Shown: positions 27,067 to 37,086 of the stretch, in pieces
Layout of the letters: each line of letters begins with the position of its first letter
Numbering within the stretch: the first letter of the stretch is position 1
Assembly (NCBI RefSeq): GCF_017810075.1
Contig: NZ_JADNYK010000005.1
Span: 389,862-453,861 of the forward strand
Direction of reading: 5' to 3'
Source of the DNA: Pseudozobellia sp. WGM2
GTDB lineage: Bacteria > Bacteroidota > Bacteroidia > Flavobacteriales > Flavobacteriaceae
Length of the DNA: 64,000 nt
The notes under the pieces: model-generated
What the model saw: only the letters and a program-made list of their open reading frames with translations
What the model was told of the DNA's origin: nothing
The model's database searches: none
Program-made: the position numbers and the translations under genes

Positions 27067-28995
27067 TTATTTTTCTATGACAATAAATTCAGAGCGCCTG
27101 TTCAGTTGATGCTCGCTTTCAGAGCACCAAATTTTATTGGCGCATCTATTTAAGAGTTGTGTTTCACCATAACCTTGACCAGAGATACGAGAAGCATCTA
27201 TACCTTTTGAGATGATGTATGCCACTGTTCTTTTGGCCCTTCGATCTGATAGCCATAGATTATATTCATCTCCTTCGCGGCTATCGGTATGTGAACCTAC
27301 CGCCAATTTTATGTCTGGTCTTCTGCTCATGTAGTCTACGACCTTGTCTAATTCGGCATAGGCATCTTTACGTAGGTAAGAGCTGTTCAAGTCAAAATAG
27401 ATGGGGGTCAATTTGAGAATTTTAACTAAATCGGAGCCAACATCGGCCACCTTGGTCGATTGTTCTAGTTCTAAACGTGTACCCGTAATCTGCTTTTTAT
27501 CGCTGTTCGTCAACATGTACAAACTTCCTTCTTCATAACCGTCTTTAGTACCTGAAAGTTCATATTGCTTTTCTTGACATGGTATCCGTATGGTATAAGA
27601 ACCGTCTGATGCGGTTAGTGTTTCTCCTAACTTTTGACCTTCGCTATCGAATGCTTCAATCAATGTTTCGGCCAAAGGAGCTTCAGAATCTTTATCGAAG
27701 GCATTACCCTCTATAAATGTAAAGCATTCAGTGTCACTTCGCTTAAGGCTGTAGATGTCATCATTGCCCTGCCCACCCTTTCTGTTAGATGCAAAAAAAC
27801 CTGTTTCTTCGGATGGATTCAAGACCAATGAAAAATCATCTTGAGGACTGTTGATAGGGCTACCCAAATTCTGAACCTTTTTCTCATCTGTTAGATTTAC
27901 TTTAAAAATATCCAAACCGCCAAGACCTGGGTGGCCGTTAGAGGCAAAATAAAGGGTGCCTGATTCGGTTATAAACGGAAATGTTTCTTTACCCTCTGTA
28001 TTGATAGGGGAACCCAAATTTTGAGGTTCTCCAAAGCTACCGTCCGATAGAACATCTACCACATAAATATCTGAAGCACCTTTGCCTCCAGGCATATCAG
28101 AAGCAAAATATAGCTTTGTGCCCTCGCTGTTCAATGAGGGGTGGGCCACGGAGTAATCGGTACCATTAAAAGGAATGTCGAAGGGTTCGCCCCAAAAGTC
28201 ACCTGTTCGATACGATCTGTAGATTTTTAATCTGCTGACCCCATTTTTATCTCGTTTGAAAGATTTTTTAGAGAAATTATTTCTTGTAAAATAAACGGTC
28301 TTGCCATCTTTTGAGAACGCGGTCGAAGACTCATTGGCCATGGTATTAAGGTTTTCTGAAAAAGCGGTTTGCTCTATGGGCTTACCTTCTGAAGATAGAG
28401 TGGCTTGGTAGAGGTTTAGATAGGGCAATTTATTGTATTTCTGTAATTCAAGGTCACGTGAAGTGGTAAAGACCAAGTTGTTTAGAAAATAGGAAGGCGC
28501 AAAATCAGATTCTTCAGAATTAAGGTTTCGCACGTTCTCTATGGTATACTGTTCCTTAGGTATTTGTATTTCCTTTAAATAATCTAAGTTTTTGGCATAC
28601 AGATTAGCTCTCGTATCATTTCCTTTAATTTTTCGGAAAGTTTCCATCCACTTGTCAGATTCATCATATCTCTTTATAGACTTAAGGGAGAGGGCATAAC
28701 GATATAGGTAATCGGGAGAGACAGATACTTCATCATTTTCCAAAAGTTTTTCATACCAGAATGTGGCCACATCATATTTGGCATTGTGATAGTTGACATT
28801 GCCTAATTTTTTATAAATCGTAATCTCGTCATAACCTTTTTTAAGTAATGACGGATACGATTCAATATCTTGCATGTGGGCATAATGGTCAAAATTATCC
28901 GACTCTAAAATTTCCTTTTTTCTTTGGGAATAACCTATAGAGCCCCAAGAAATAAAAAGAAGTAGAAGAAGTTGATATGTTGACTTAGAACTCAT
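27067..28995 (-). CDS. PorE-like OmpA-family protein of cassette 1
   Basis: 642 residues. A signal peptide ends near residue 23 (GSIGYSQ) without a lipobox. The order matches the T9SS accessory protein PorE: TPR-like helices (about 30-140), a PD40/WD40-type beta-propeller (about 150-410, with repeated TSRD, YFTRN, LYFASDMPGGKGASDIY and LYFASNGHPGLGGLDIF blades), a carboxypeptidase-regulatory-like domain (about 425-510), and an OmpA C-terminal domain (about 530-642). The OmpA domain has LTPIYFDLNSS and HTDSREGD...LSDRRAKR, which carry the Asp and Arg that bind peptidoglycan diaminopimelate. It should tie an outer-membrane SprF-type protein to the cell wall. It starts 2 bases after the SprF stop. 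Its paralogue in cassette 2 has the same domains throughout. Confidence 0.88.
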   Translation of the reverse strand: MSSKSTYQLLLLLFISWGSIGYSQRKKEILESDNFDHYAHMQDIESYPSLLKKGYDEITIYKKLGNVNYHNAKYDVATFWYEKLLENDEVSVSPDYLYRYALSLKSIKRYDESDKWMETFRKIKGNDTRANLYAKNLDYLKEIQIPKEQYTIENVRNLNSEESDFAPSYFLNNLVFTTSRDLELQKYNKLPYLNLYQATLSSEGKPIEQTAFSENLNTMANESSTAFSKDGKTVYFTRNNFSKKSFKRDKNGVSRLKIYRSYRTGDFWGEPFDIPFNGTDYSVAHPSLNSEGTKLYFASDMPGGKGASDIYVVDVLSDGSFGEPQNLGSPINTEGKETFPFITESGTLYFASNGHPGLGGLDIFKVNLTDEKKVQNLGSPINSPQDDFSLVLNPSEETGFFASNRKGGQGNDDIYSLKRSDTECFTFIEGNAFDKDSEAPLAETLIEAFDSEGQKLGETLTASDGSYTIRIPCQEKQYELSGTKDGYEEGSLYMLTNSDKKQITGTRLELEQSTKVADVGSDLVKILKLTPIYFDLNSSYLRKDAYAELDKVVDYMSRRPDIKLAVGSHTDSREGDEYNLWLSDRRAKRTVAYIISKGIDASRISGQGYGETQLLNRCANKIWCSESEHQLNRRSEFIVIEK

Positions 28996-28997
28996 TT

Positions 28998-29936
28998 CTA
29001 AAAGAATCTAGGGGTTAGGTCGATTTTACCGTTTTTGATAAACTCATATCTTAGAAAAACCTCAAAAGAACCACCGTTGAACTGTTCACCGCCCAAAGAA
29101 GATATTTCACGATCATAGGCCAGGCCAAGCATAAAGCTTTTTCCCATTTGAAAACCGAACAAGGCGCTTATCGCCGCATCTAAACGATAAGCCGCCCCCA
29201 AGGTGACTTTTTCATTGATTAAAAAATTGGCTGATAAATCTACCTGAATTGGCGCTCCGGCAATAGCCTTTATGAGGTATGCAGGTTTAAATTTTAATGA
29301 AGGGCTGAGGTCGAAAACATATCCGGAAATCAGATAAATATTCATTCGCTCGGAAGCTATCGCGGTACCCTCATCATCTGGGTTCTGAAAATGCTCGGAT
29401 TCTAAAAAGTCGGGAACTGATAAGCCCATATAGAACTTATCGGAGTGAAAATATATTCCTGCACCGATATTGGGTGAAAACCGTTTGTATAATTCGTCTT
29501 CAACAGAGGGTGTAAGACTGGCGCTGTAATTTCTCAATTTATTAAAATCGACATTTAACAAATGGCCGCCGGCCATCAAACCGAAGGAAAGTTTGTATTT
29601 TTCCGATGTGGGTACAGTATAGGAAAAAGCAATATCGAAATACGTATTTTGATTGGTATTATTACCTATTTCATCGTGAACTATTGAAAAGCCCAGGCCT
29701 ATTTTGTCATTGTATGGCCCCTGAATATTAAATGTTTGTGTACTGGGCGCACCATCTAGTCCGACCCATTGTGATCTGTGAAGAACAGAAACGCCTAAAA
29801 CTTCTCGTGAGCCTGCATAGGCAGGGTTCACAGTCAGTGTATTGTACATGTATTGTGTGAATTGCGCGTCTTGTTGACCAAAACCAAATGATATGGTCAT
29901 AAGCAGAAATAAGGTCGAAAAAATTGTTTTGTTCAT
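28998..29936 (-). CDS. PorP/SprF family outer-membrane protein of cassette 1
   Basis: 312 residues. A signal peptide ends near residue 20 (SFGFGQ), and the mature N-terminus is the family signature DAQFTQYMYNTLTVNPAYAG. Alternating hydrophobic strands typical of an outer-membrane barrel follow, and the protein ends in aromatic LTPRFF. PorP/SprF proteins bind type B C-terminal domains or are needed for their secretion; F. johnsoniae SprF is needed for SprB export. It sits between its likely cargo (11 bases upstream) and the PorE-like gene (2 bases downstream). It is clearly homologous along its length to the cassette 2 copy. Confidence 0.92.
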   Translation of the reverse strand: MNKTIFSTLFLLMTISFGFGQQDAQFTQYMYNTLTVNPAYAGSREVLGVSVLHRSQWVGLDGAPSTQTFNIQGPYNDKIGLGFSIVHDEIGNNTNQNTYFDIAFSYTVPTSEKYKLSFGLMAGGHLLNVDFNKLRNYSASLTPSVEDELYKRFSPNIGAGIYFHSDKFYMGLSVPDFLESEHFQNPDDEGTAIASERMNIYLISGYVFDLSPSLKFKPAYLIKAIAGAPIQVDLSANFLINEKVTLGAAYRLDAAISALFGFQMGKSFMLGLAYDREISSLGGEQFNGGSFEVFLRYEFIKNGKIDLTPRFF

Positions 29937-29947
29937 TTTTGCTTTAT

Positions 29948-32900
29948 TTAGCGCATCACGTATAGGTATCCACTTTTGACTTTATCCATCCCGTCCGATA
30001 CATATTTTATCTCATAGAAATAAACACCTGAGGGTAATTTTTGATTTTCCATAATGGTAATTCTGCCTTTCGATAGGCCATCAAAGGCATTGTTTTCGTT
30101 GTCGTAACCGGTCGTCTCCCACACTAGAATACCCCAACGATTATATATTTCGACAGTATTATCCGGGAACCGGTCTATGTTAATGATTTCGAACGAGCCA
30201 TTGAGAATATCTCCTGGTTTGACTAGGTCTAGTTCAACGAACAACTCGCATGAAATATTGGATGGAGCGGTTCCACCAATAGAATCACAAGCGTCAAGCG
30301 GGTCGGTGTTATCGTTAACTTCCTGTCCGTCGTTGATGGTATCGCCATCAGTATCGGGATTGGTCAAGTCGGTTTTCCTTTCGATTTCCTGTTCATTGGT
30401 CAAGCCATCCATATCACAATCCATCATCTTCCATTCATCCGTGGGCTCTAAAGTCTGACTCACCAACAGAAAATCACAAGGGTCTAAGGGGTCGGTAATA
30501 TCATTAATTTCATACCCATCAATTACTCCATCGCCATCGGTATCTGGATTCCTAGGGTCTGTACCCAATAAGTTCTCCTCTTCTTCTGTAAGTTCATCTT
30601 CATCACAGTCGCTCGTGGCTATTGGCTTGCCATCAACCGACTCACAATCATTAAAAGGATCCGTTCTATCCACATTTTCATTGCAGTCTAGAATAGTGTC
30701 ACCATCAGAATCTAAGTTTGATATAAGTACGGTAACCCTTGCCACATCAGGACCGTTACAGATATTACCGGCAACACTATATGAATAAATTCCGGCACCC
30801 GCCCCATCAGGGTTTGGGCTCCAAATGCCACGAGTGTCATTGGTATTCAAGAGAGAAAAAAGTTGTGTTTCGGTTACTGTAGAATTTGGGCAAATCGTTA
30901 TAGTTGCATCCATTCCAGCATTGGGTTGGATCTCTTCTGTAACCGTCACGGTGGCAAATACGTCTTCACAAGAACTACTTATAATAGTATAGGTATAGGT
31001 TCCCGCGCCTGCCATTGCCGGGGACCATGTTCCGCCCGTATCGGGAGTTCCCCCGAGTTGACTGAAAAGCTGTGCTTCGGTCACGGTCTCGCCCTCACAG
31101 ATTGTGAGCGTTCCATCGGTACCTGCATCGGGCAGGTCCTGTCGGGTGACTATGACCTCGGACGTGTCGTCTACGGTACAAGGTGCCGATGCCGTTACGG
31201 TATAGGTATAGGTTCCCGCCCCTGCCATTGTCGGGGACCATGTTCCGCCCGTATCGGGAGTTCCCCCGAGTTGACTGAAAAGCTGTGCTTCGGTGACTGT
31301 TTGGCCTTCACAAATGGTCAATGTCCCATCGGTACCTGCATCGGGCAGGTCCTGTCGAGTGACTATGACCTCGGACGTGTCGTCTACCGTACATGGTGAT
31401 GATGCAGTTACGGTATAGGTATAGGTTCCGGCACCTGCCATTGCCGGGGACCATGTTCCACCGGAATCCGGAGTTCCCCCGAGTTGACTGAAAAGCTGTG
31501 CTTCGGTCACGGTCTCGCCTTCACAGATAATCAATGTCCCATCGGTACCTGCATCGGGCAGGTCCTGTCGGGTGACTATGACCTCGGACGTGTCGTCAAC
31601 GGTACATGGTGCCGTTGCCGTTACGGTATAGGTATAGGTTCCCGCACCTGACATTGCCGGGGACCATGTTCCGCCCGTATCGGGAGTGCCCCCGAGTTGC
31701 GCGAACAGTTGTGCTTCGTTGACTGTTTGGCCTTCACAGATGGTCAATGTCCCATCGGTACCTGCATCGGGCAGGTCCTGTCGGGTGACTATGACCTCGG
31801 ACGTGTCGTCAACGGTACATGGCGATGTTGCCGTTACGGTATAGGTATAGGTTCCCGCCCCTGCCATCGCCGGTGACCATGTTCCGCCCGTATCGGGAGA
31901 GCCCCCGAGTTGCGCGAACAGTTGTGCTTCGGTCACTGTTTCCCCCTCACAGATAATCAATGTCCCATCGGTACCGGCATCGGGCAAATCCTGTCGGGTA
32001 ACTATGACCTCGGATGTATCGTCGACCGTACAAGGTGCCGTTGCCGCTACGGTATAGGTATAGGTTCCGGCGCCCGCCATCGCCGGGGACCACGTTCCGC
32101 CCGGATCGGGAGTTCCCCCGAGTTGACTGAAAAGTTGTGCTTCGGTCACCGTTTCCCCCTCACAAATAATCAAGGTCCCATCGGTACCTGCATCGGGCAG
32201 GTCCTGTCGGGTAACTATGACCTCGGACGTGTCGTCTACGGTACAAGGTGCCGTTGCCGTTACGGTATAGGTATAGGTTCCCGCGCCCGCCATTGCCGGG
32301 GACCATGTTCCACCGGAATCGGGAGTGCCCCCAAGTTGACTAAAAAGTTGTGCTTCGGTTATGGTTTGGCCTTCACAGATTGTGAGCGTCCCATCGGTAC
32401 CTGCATCGGGCAGGTCCTGTCGGGTAACTATGACCTCGGATGTGTCGTCGACCGTACACGGTGCCGTTGCCGCTACGGTGTAGGTATAGGTTCCCGCGCC
32501 TGCCATTGCCGGGGACCATGTTCCACCGGGATCGGGAGTGCCCCCGAGTTGACTGAAAAGTTGTGCTTCGGTCACGGTCTGGCCCTCACAGATAATCAAT
32601 GTCCCATCGGTACCGGCATCGGGCAGGTCCTGTCGGGTGACTATGACCTCGGACGTGTCGTCTACCATACATGGTGATGATGCAGTTACGGTATAGGTAT
32701 AGGTTCCCGCGCCCGCCATTGCCGGGGACCATGTTCCTCCGGAATCGGGAGTGCCCCCAAGTTGACTGAAAAGTTGTGCTTCGGTCACGGTCTGGCCCTC
32801 ACAGATAATCAATGTCCCATCGGTACCGGCATCGGGCAGGTCCTGTCGGGTGACCGTTACCTCGGACGTGTCGTCTACCGTACACGGTGATGATACAGTT

Positions 32901-34882
32901 ACGGTGTAGGTATAGGTTCCCGCCCCTGCCATCGCCGGGGACCATGTTCCACCGGGATCGGGAGTGCCCCCGAGTTGAGCGAACAGCTGTGCTTCGGTCA
33001 CGGTCTCGCCCTCACAGATTGTGAGCGTTCCATCGGTACCTGCATCGGGCAGGTCCTGTCGGGTGACCGTTACCTCGGACGTGTCTTCGACCGTACAAGG
33101 TGCCGTTGCCGCTACGGTATAGGTATAGGTTCCCGCACCTGACATTGTCGGGGACCATGTTCCGCCCGTATCGGGAGTTCCCCCGAGTTGAGCGAACAGC
33201 TGTGCTTCGGTCACGGTCTGGCCTTCACAAATGGTCAATGTCCCATCGGTACCTGCATCGGGCAGATCCTGTTGGGTGACTATGACCTCGGACGTGTCGT
33301 CTACCGTACACGGCGTTGTTGCCGCTACGGTATAGGTATAGGTTCCCGCCCCTGCCATCGCCGGGGACCATGTTCCGCCCGGATCGGGAGTGCCCCCGAG
33401 TTGCGCGAACAGTTGTGCTTCGGTCACTGTTTCCCCCTCACAGATGGTGAGCGTTCCATCGGTACCTGCATCCGAATTCGGTTGTTCGGTTATAACTACT
33501 GTTGCATGTTGGGTATATCCCTTGGTATCTCTTATTCCATAAGTAAAACTATCGGAGCCTGTAAAACCAGCAGCCGAAGCATAGGTAATATAATCATCGG
33601 TAGGAGTATTGGGTGTACCATTATCATTTATGGTCGCCGTACCTGAACTTGCATTAGTAACCACGAAAATAGTTCCTGAATCTGGCCCATTACCTCCGAA
33701 GTTATCATTACCTAATACATAGATATCAACTGAGCCTACTTCGCATACATCGGCAGAGTCATCATTGGTAACAGGAAAAAAACTCTCTGTTGGATCATTT
33801 TCTATATTTCCATCCGTATCGACGCCATCGTCAGATAGGTCAAAGACATCATCAACACCAAACGGACTGTCTCCGAGGGCTTGCACTTGATTTATAACTC
33901 CCCCGGCCTCCACAGCAGTACTGTTCAAAGCAAAATTTGCGAGATATGTTGCTGTTTCCCCTAGTAAAAGTGTTCCCTCGGATGAACCTAATGATGAGTT
34001 TGAGAATGCGGGGTCACTTGTAAGAGATAGATTATTGGTGTTGGCATCAGTGAAGGTATCCGATAGTGCGATATTATCGATAGTTACATTTCCAGTGTTA
34101 CTGATTTCAATAACGTAATCAATGGTATTGCCCACACTCACTGGGTCAGTGAAGTTTTCGACAGCTGTTTTGGTCACCTCAATCTTTGGGTCGGCAATAA
34201 TAAGGTTGGTAAGAACGAATTCAACATCATCTGAAGCCGTAGCTAGACCGAGTAAGCCGCCTGTTAGCTCTACATCCATATTTATCGACTGCAGTATATT
34301 GTTGAGTTGCATGCTACCGCCTCCTGAGCCGGTATTGGTACCATTGCCACATTCTCCACCACCTCCAATTAATAAAGTTTCATCATCAATATTAAATTGA
34401 TTTAATGTGGATTGAAAAATTGGTCCGTTAGAGCTTAACTCTGTCCAAGTGCCATTGGTCAAATTGAAATTGGCCGTGGCCGCATCGCCAAAGAGGGGTA
34501 TAATGGTGAGCAGTTCAAAAGTGCCTACTTTATCGGCATGTAGAACGGGGTTTACGATATGTACGGGATTACCGGTAACGGCGTCAAAGAATACAAATTC
34601 TAGGGTGCCGTCGGTGGTCGAACTGGCTTCGATTTCTAATGACGGACTTCCAAACACTGCTGGGTTGCTATAGGTAGAGGCGTCGGTACAGCCCATGGTC
34701 TCGTTGCCAAGTATTGATACACCACTGGTTACCCTACATTCTACCCGTACTAGTCCATCGTCGGTAATGGATTGCCATACCGATGGCGAAACAGAGGTCC
34801 AGTGGGTAGTTTGTTGGGCCAAACCAAAATGGCCTAGCAGAAGCAGTAATGCCCCGATAAAAATTCTAAAACAATTCGCCAA
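29948..34882 (-). CDS. repeat-rich T9SS type B surface adhesin of cassette 1
   Basis: 1644 residues. Signal peptide 1 to about 23 (ending GLAQ). A unique N-terminal domain reaches about residue 230; then a DUF11 domain (about 235-345), a cadherin-like Ig domain (about 375-465), and an array of 71-residue repeats (471-1320). A divergent thirteenth unit follows (about 1321-1390). Next are thrombospondin-3-like calcium motifs (DSDGD, TDGDGV; about 1392-1540) and a C-terminal sorting domain (DRFPDNTVEIYNRWG ... GYLYVMR) of the same subtype as cassette 2. The start codon is TTG: the upstream in-frame stop is near and no ATG or GTG lies between it and the signal peptide. T9SS should place the protein on the surface, with adhesion inferred. 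It is the first gene of cassette 1. Confidence 0.88.
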   Translation of the reverse strand: MANCFRIFIGALLLLLGHFGLAQQTTHWTSVSPSVWQSITDDGLVRVECRVTSGVSILGNETMGCTDASTYSNPAVFGSPSLEIEASSTTDGTLEFVFFDAVTGNPVHIVNPVLHADKVGTFELLTIIPLFGDAATANFNLTNGTWTELSSNGPIFQSTLNQFNIDDETLLIGGGGECGNGTNTGSGGGSMQLNNILQSINMDVELTGGLLGLATASDDVEFVLTNLIIADPKIEVTKTAVENFTDPVSVGNTIDYVIEISNTGNVTIDNIALSDTFTDANTNNLSLTSDPAFSNSSLGSSEGTLLLGETATYLANFALNSTAVEAGGVINQVQALGDSPFGVDDVFDLSDDGVDTDGNIENDPTESFFPVTNDDSADVCEVGSVDIYVLGNDNFGGNGPDSGTIFVVTNASSGTATINDNGTPNTPTDDYITYASAAGFTGSDSFTYGIRDTKGYTQHATVVITEQPNSDAGTDGTLTICEGETVTEAQLFAQLGGTPDPGGTWSPAMAGAGTYTYTVAATTPCTVDDTSEVIVTQQDLPDAGTDGTLTICEGQTVTEAQLFAQLGGTPDTGGTWSPTMSGAGTYTYTVAATAPCTVEDTSEVTVTRQDLPDAGTDGTLTICEGETVTEAQLFAQLGGTPDPGGTWSPAMAGAGTYTYTVTVSSPCTVDDTSEVTVTRQDLPDAGTDGTLIICEGQTVTEAQLFSQLGGTPDSGGTWSPAMAGAGTYTYTVTASSPCMVDDTSEVIVTRQDLPDAGTDGTLIICEGQTVTEAQLFSQLGGTPDPGGTWSPAMAGAGTYTYTVAATAPCTVDDTSEVIVTRQDLPDAGTDGTLTICEGQTITEAQLFSQLGGTPDSGGTWSPAMAGAGTYTYTVTATAPCTVDDTSEVIVTRQDLPDAGTDGTLIICEGETVTEAQLFSQLGGTPDPGGTWSPAMAGAGTYTYTVAATAPCTVDDTSEVIVTRQDLPDAGTDGTLIICEGETVTEAQLFAQLGGSPDTGGTWSPAMAGAGTYTYTVTATSPCTVDDTSEVIVTRQDLPDAGTDGTLTICEGQTVNEAQLFAQLGGTPDTGGTWSPAMSGAGTYTYTVTATAPCTVDDTSEVIVTRQDLPDAGTDGTLIICEGETVTEAQLFSQLGGTPDSGGTWSPAMAGAGTYTYTVTASSPCTVDDTSEVIVTRQDLPDAGTDGTLTICEGQTVTEAQLFSQLGGTPDTGGTWSPTMAGAGTYTYTVTASAPCTVDDTSEVIVTRQDLPDAGTDGTLTICEGETVTEAQLFSQLGGTPDTGGTWSPAMAGAGTYTYTIISSSCEDVFATVTVTEEIQPNAGMDATITICPNSTVTETQLFSLLNTNDTRGIWSPNPDGAGAGIYSYSVAGNICNGPDVARVTVLISNLDSDGDTILDCNENVDRTDPFNDCESVDGKPIATSDCDEDELTEEEENLLGTDPRNPDTDGDGVIDGYEINDITDPLDPCDFLLVSQTLEPTDEWKMMDCDMDGLTNEQEIERKTDLTNPDTDGDTINDGQEVNDNTDPLDACDSIGGTAPSNISCELFVELDLVKPGDILNGSFEIINIDRFPDNTVEIYNRWGILVWETTGYDNENNAFDGLSKGRITIMENQKLPSGVYFYEIKYVSDGMDKVKSGYLYVMR
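30923..33472 (-). repeat. 213-bp in-frame tandem repeat array (12 units)
   Basis: Eleven units have exactly the same length (213 bp, 71 residues; 11 x 213 = 2,343 bases from 33472 to 31130). A twelfth unit diverges in its last third (207 bp). Each unit starts DAGTDGTL and contains ICEG, EAQLF, QLGG, GGTWSP, GAGTYTYTV, PCTVDD and DLP. Differences are few and recur in shuffled combinations: T or I before ICEG, E or Q after it, A or S in LF-A/S-QL, and P, T or S in PD-x-GG. G+C is about 60% in sampled lines against under 40% in flanking genes. Confidence 0.95.
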
Positions 34883-35096
34883 TAGGGAATGTATTTTTAA
34901 AAGCCTTCTATAAAACGGTTAGGTCAGATAGATACTTACAACGTTGTAATGTAAATTTAGCGGGCGTGTACAGTATAGCAAAGTATATGTTGTATAGGTC
35001 TTAAAAGTCGATGTATATGCCTAATAAGATGTAGATTGGTTAAATTTTGAGATAGCATAATATGGACTAAATGAAAGTTTATTAGGCCATGTAGGG

Positions 35097-35125
35097 AAAC
35101 AAAAAAACCGCCTTTAGGCGGTTTC
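35097..35125 (-). terminator. intrinsic terminator ending cassette 2
   Basis: On the minus strand AAACCGCC, TAAA loop, GGCGGTTT is followed by a T run. It lies 9 bases beyond the stop codon of the cassette 2 PorE-like gene and isolates the two cassettes transcriptionally. Confidence 0.85.
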
Positions 35126-35133
35126 TCTGTTCT

Positions 35134-37077
35134 TTACTCGATGACAATAAACTCGGATCTTCGATTTTCTTGATGTCTTTCATCAGGGCATGATTCTCTC
35201 GATTTACAATCGTTAGTTAGTTGCGATTCTCCAAATCCTTTTCCTGTAATGCGCGATTCTTCAATTCCGTTCGCGACAAGATAGGTAACCGTATTCTTAG
35301 CTCGCCTTTCCGATAGGTTTTTATTGTAGGCGGTGCTAGCTTTAGAATCAGTATGTGACTGTACCTGAACTTTTACAGTTGCAAATTGCTTCATATAATC
35401 TATCACCTTCTGCATAGTATCAGAGGCATCGGGTCTGATAATATCTTTGTCCAAATCAAAATAGATAGGTCTTAAATTTAAGAAAACAATCAAATTGGTG
35501 CCCTTCGGAGCTTGTTTTATGGATTTTTTGAGTACAATCTTTATATCGTTTATATCGCCAGAATTTACCGTAGCGAACATTTTTTCTACATCGTCGTAAT
35601 CTGATTTTGAGGCAATTAGTTTGTATTCTCCATCTTCGCAATTTCCATCTAATGTAAAATTACCATTTTCATCAGAAGTGGTTGTAGCAACGACTTCATT
35701 TTTGCTATTCATAATGGAAACCCTTGCATCACTTAGTGCATTAAAACCATCTTCTCCTTTAATTGTGCCACTTACAACGGTGCTGCAACTAAAATCAAGA
35801 GGAACATTTTCTTGCAGGGAGTAGATATCATCACCACCTTGACCACCTGCGCGGTTCGATGCGAAAAAACCAATACCTGAATTTTCATTAATAATAAAGG
35901 AGAAATCATCTTGTTCGCTGTTCACAGGTTTACCAATATTCAGTACTTCGGATGTTTCATCGTTCTCTACTTGAACTGCAAAAATATCGAGACCTCCTAA
36001 ACCAGGATGTCCGTCGGAAGCAAAATAGAGCACATTATTCTGTGATATAAAGGGGAAGGTTTCTCTAGCCTCCGTATTAATTATATCTCCCATATTTTTA
36101 GGTGAACCATAGGTGCCATCACCATTAATGTCTACAACGAAAATATCCGATGCTCCGATGCTGCCCTCCATGTCAGACGCAAAATAAAGTTTGGTTTCAT
36201 CAGCGCTCAAAGAAGGGTGGGCTGTAGAATAGGAGTCGCTATTAAATGGAAGTTCTTGAATATTTGTCCATTCCTCTCCGTCAATATCGGCACGATAAAT
36301 TTTTAATCGACTGACCCCTTTTTCATCTCTAGCGAATTTACCATTCTGAGAATTATTTCTTGTGAAATAGACAACGGAGCCATCTTTGGTAAAGCTGGTT
36401 GACGATTCATGAGTTTTCTTATTCATCGTCTTTGGTAGTTTTGAAGCCGATGAAAAAGTGCCATTGTCATTTATACCAGCTCTATACAGATTAAGGAAAG
36501 AACGATTTGTCCACTCATGAATATTTCTAGAAGTTGTACCCGTATCCCTTGCCGTAGAAAAAACAAGATTTTTTCCGAATAGGGAAGGGGCGAAATCAGA
36601 TTCGGGAGAGTTAATAGATATATTCTGTATATCATACCGCCCTGATAAGTTTTCGATTTTATTTAAGTAGTCTTGTTGGTTCGCAAATTTTTTAGCCCGC
36701 ACATCATCTCCTTGGGCCGAGTCAAATTTTTTCATCCACGTATCTGCAGCGGTATACTCCCCGGTTGACTTTAAAGATTGAGCATATCGATACATGTATT
36801 CTGTTTCTATTTCGGCATTTTCTATCATGAAGAGTTTGCTGTACCATGATGAAGCTTCTTCATATTGTGCGTTCAAGTAATTTGCATTACCTAAGTTTTT
36901 AAAGATTTCCTCATCATTAAAACCATCGGCCACTAGGTCTTCATAGCTTTCAATAGCACTTTGATATGCGTATTTATCAAATTCGCTTTCAGCCTTTTCT
37001 ACTTTTTTGGACTGAGAGTATGCTGTCAAAGAGGTAATTAAGGTTATGCCGAGAAGTATTGTTGTTTTTTTTATCAT
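35134..37077 (-). CDS. PorE-like OmpA-family protein of cassette 2
   Basis: 647 residues with the same plan as the cassette 1 paralogue: signal peptide (about 1-21, TAYSQ), TPR-like helices, WD40-like propeller (LYFASDMEGSIGASDIF and LYFASDGHPGLGGLDIF blades), carboxypeptidase-regulatory-like domain (about 430-515) and OmpA domain. The OmpA domain has LRPIYFDLDKD, SHTDSKAST and LSERRAKN. Peptidoglycan-contact Asp and Arg are present. A likely role is the periplasmic link between a dedicated SprF barrel, the wall and possibly the T9SS PorK/N ring, by analogy with Porphyromonas PorE. It starts 9 bases after the SprF stop and is followed by a strong terminator. Confidence 0.88.
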   Translation of the reverse strand: MIKKTTILLGITLITSLTAYSQSKKVEKAESEFDKYAYQSAIESYEDLVADGFNDEEIFKNLGNANYLNAQYEEASSWYSKLFMIENAEIETEYMYRYAQSLKSTGEYTAADTWMKKFDSAQGDDVRAKKFANQQDYLNKIENLSGRYDIQNISINSPESDFAPSLFGKNLVFSTARDTGTTSRNIHEWTNRSFLNLYRAGINDNGTFSSASKLPKTMNKKTHESSTSFTKDGSVVYFTRNNSQNGKFARDEKGVSRLKIYRADIDGEEWTNIQELPFNSDSYSTAHPSLSADETKLYFASDMEGSIGASDIFVVDINGDGTYGSPKNMGDIINTEARETFPFISQNNVLYFASDGHPGLGGLDIFAVQVENDETSEVLNIGKPVNSEQDDFSFIINENSGIGFFASNRAGGQGGDDIYSLQENVPLDFSCSTVVSGTIKGEDGFNALSDARVSIMNSKNEVVATTTSDENGNFTLDGNCEDGEYKLIASKSDYDDVEKMFATVNSGDINDIKIVLKKSIKQAPKGTNLIVFLNLRPIYFDLDKDIIRPDASDTMQKVIDYMKQFATVKVQVQSHTDSKASTAYNKNLSERRAKNTVTYLVANGIEESRITGKGFGESQLTNDCKSRESCPDERHQENRRSEFIVIE

Positions 37078-37086
37078 GACATTTTT

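Noticed and set aside
30923..33472. Regular tandem array considered as a CRISPR
   Set aside because: Units are 213 bp, contiguous, coding and without unique spacers; no cas genes are present.
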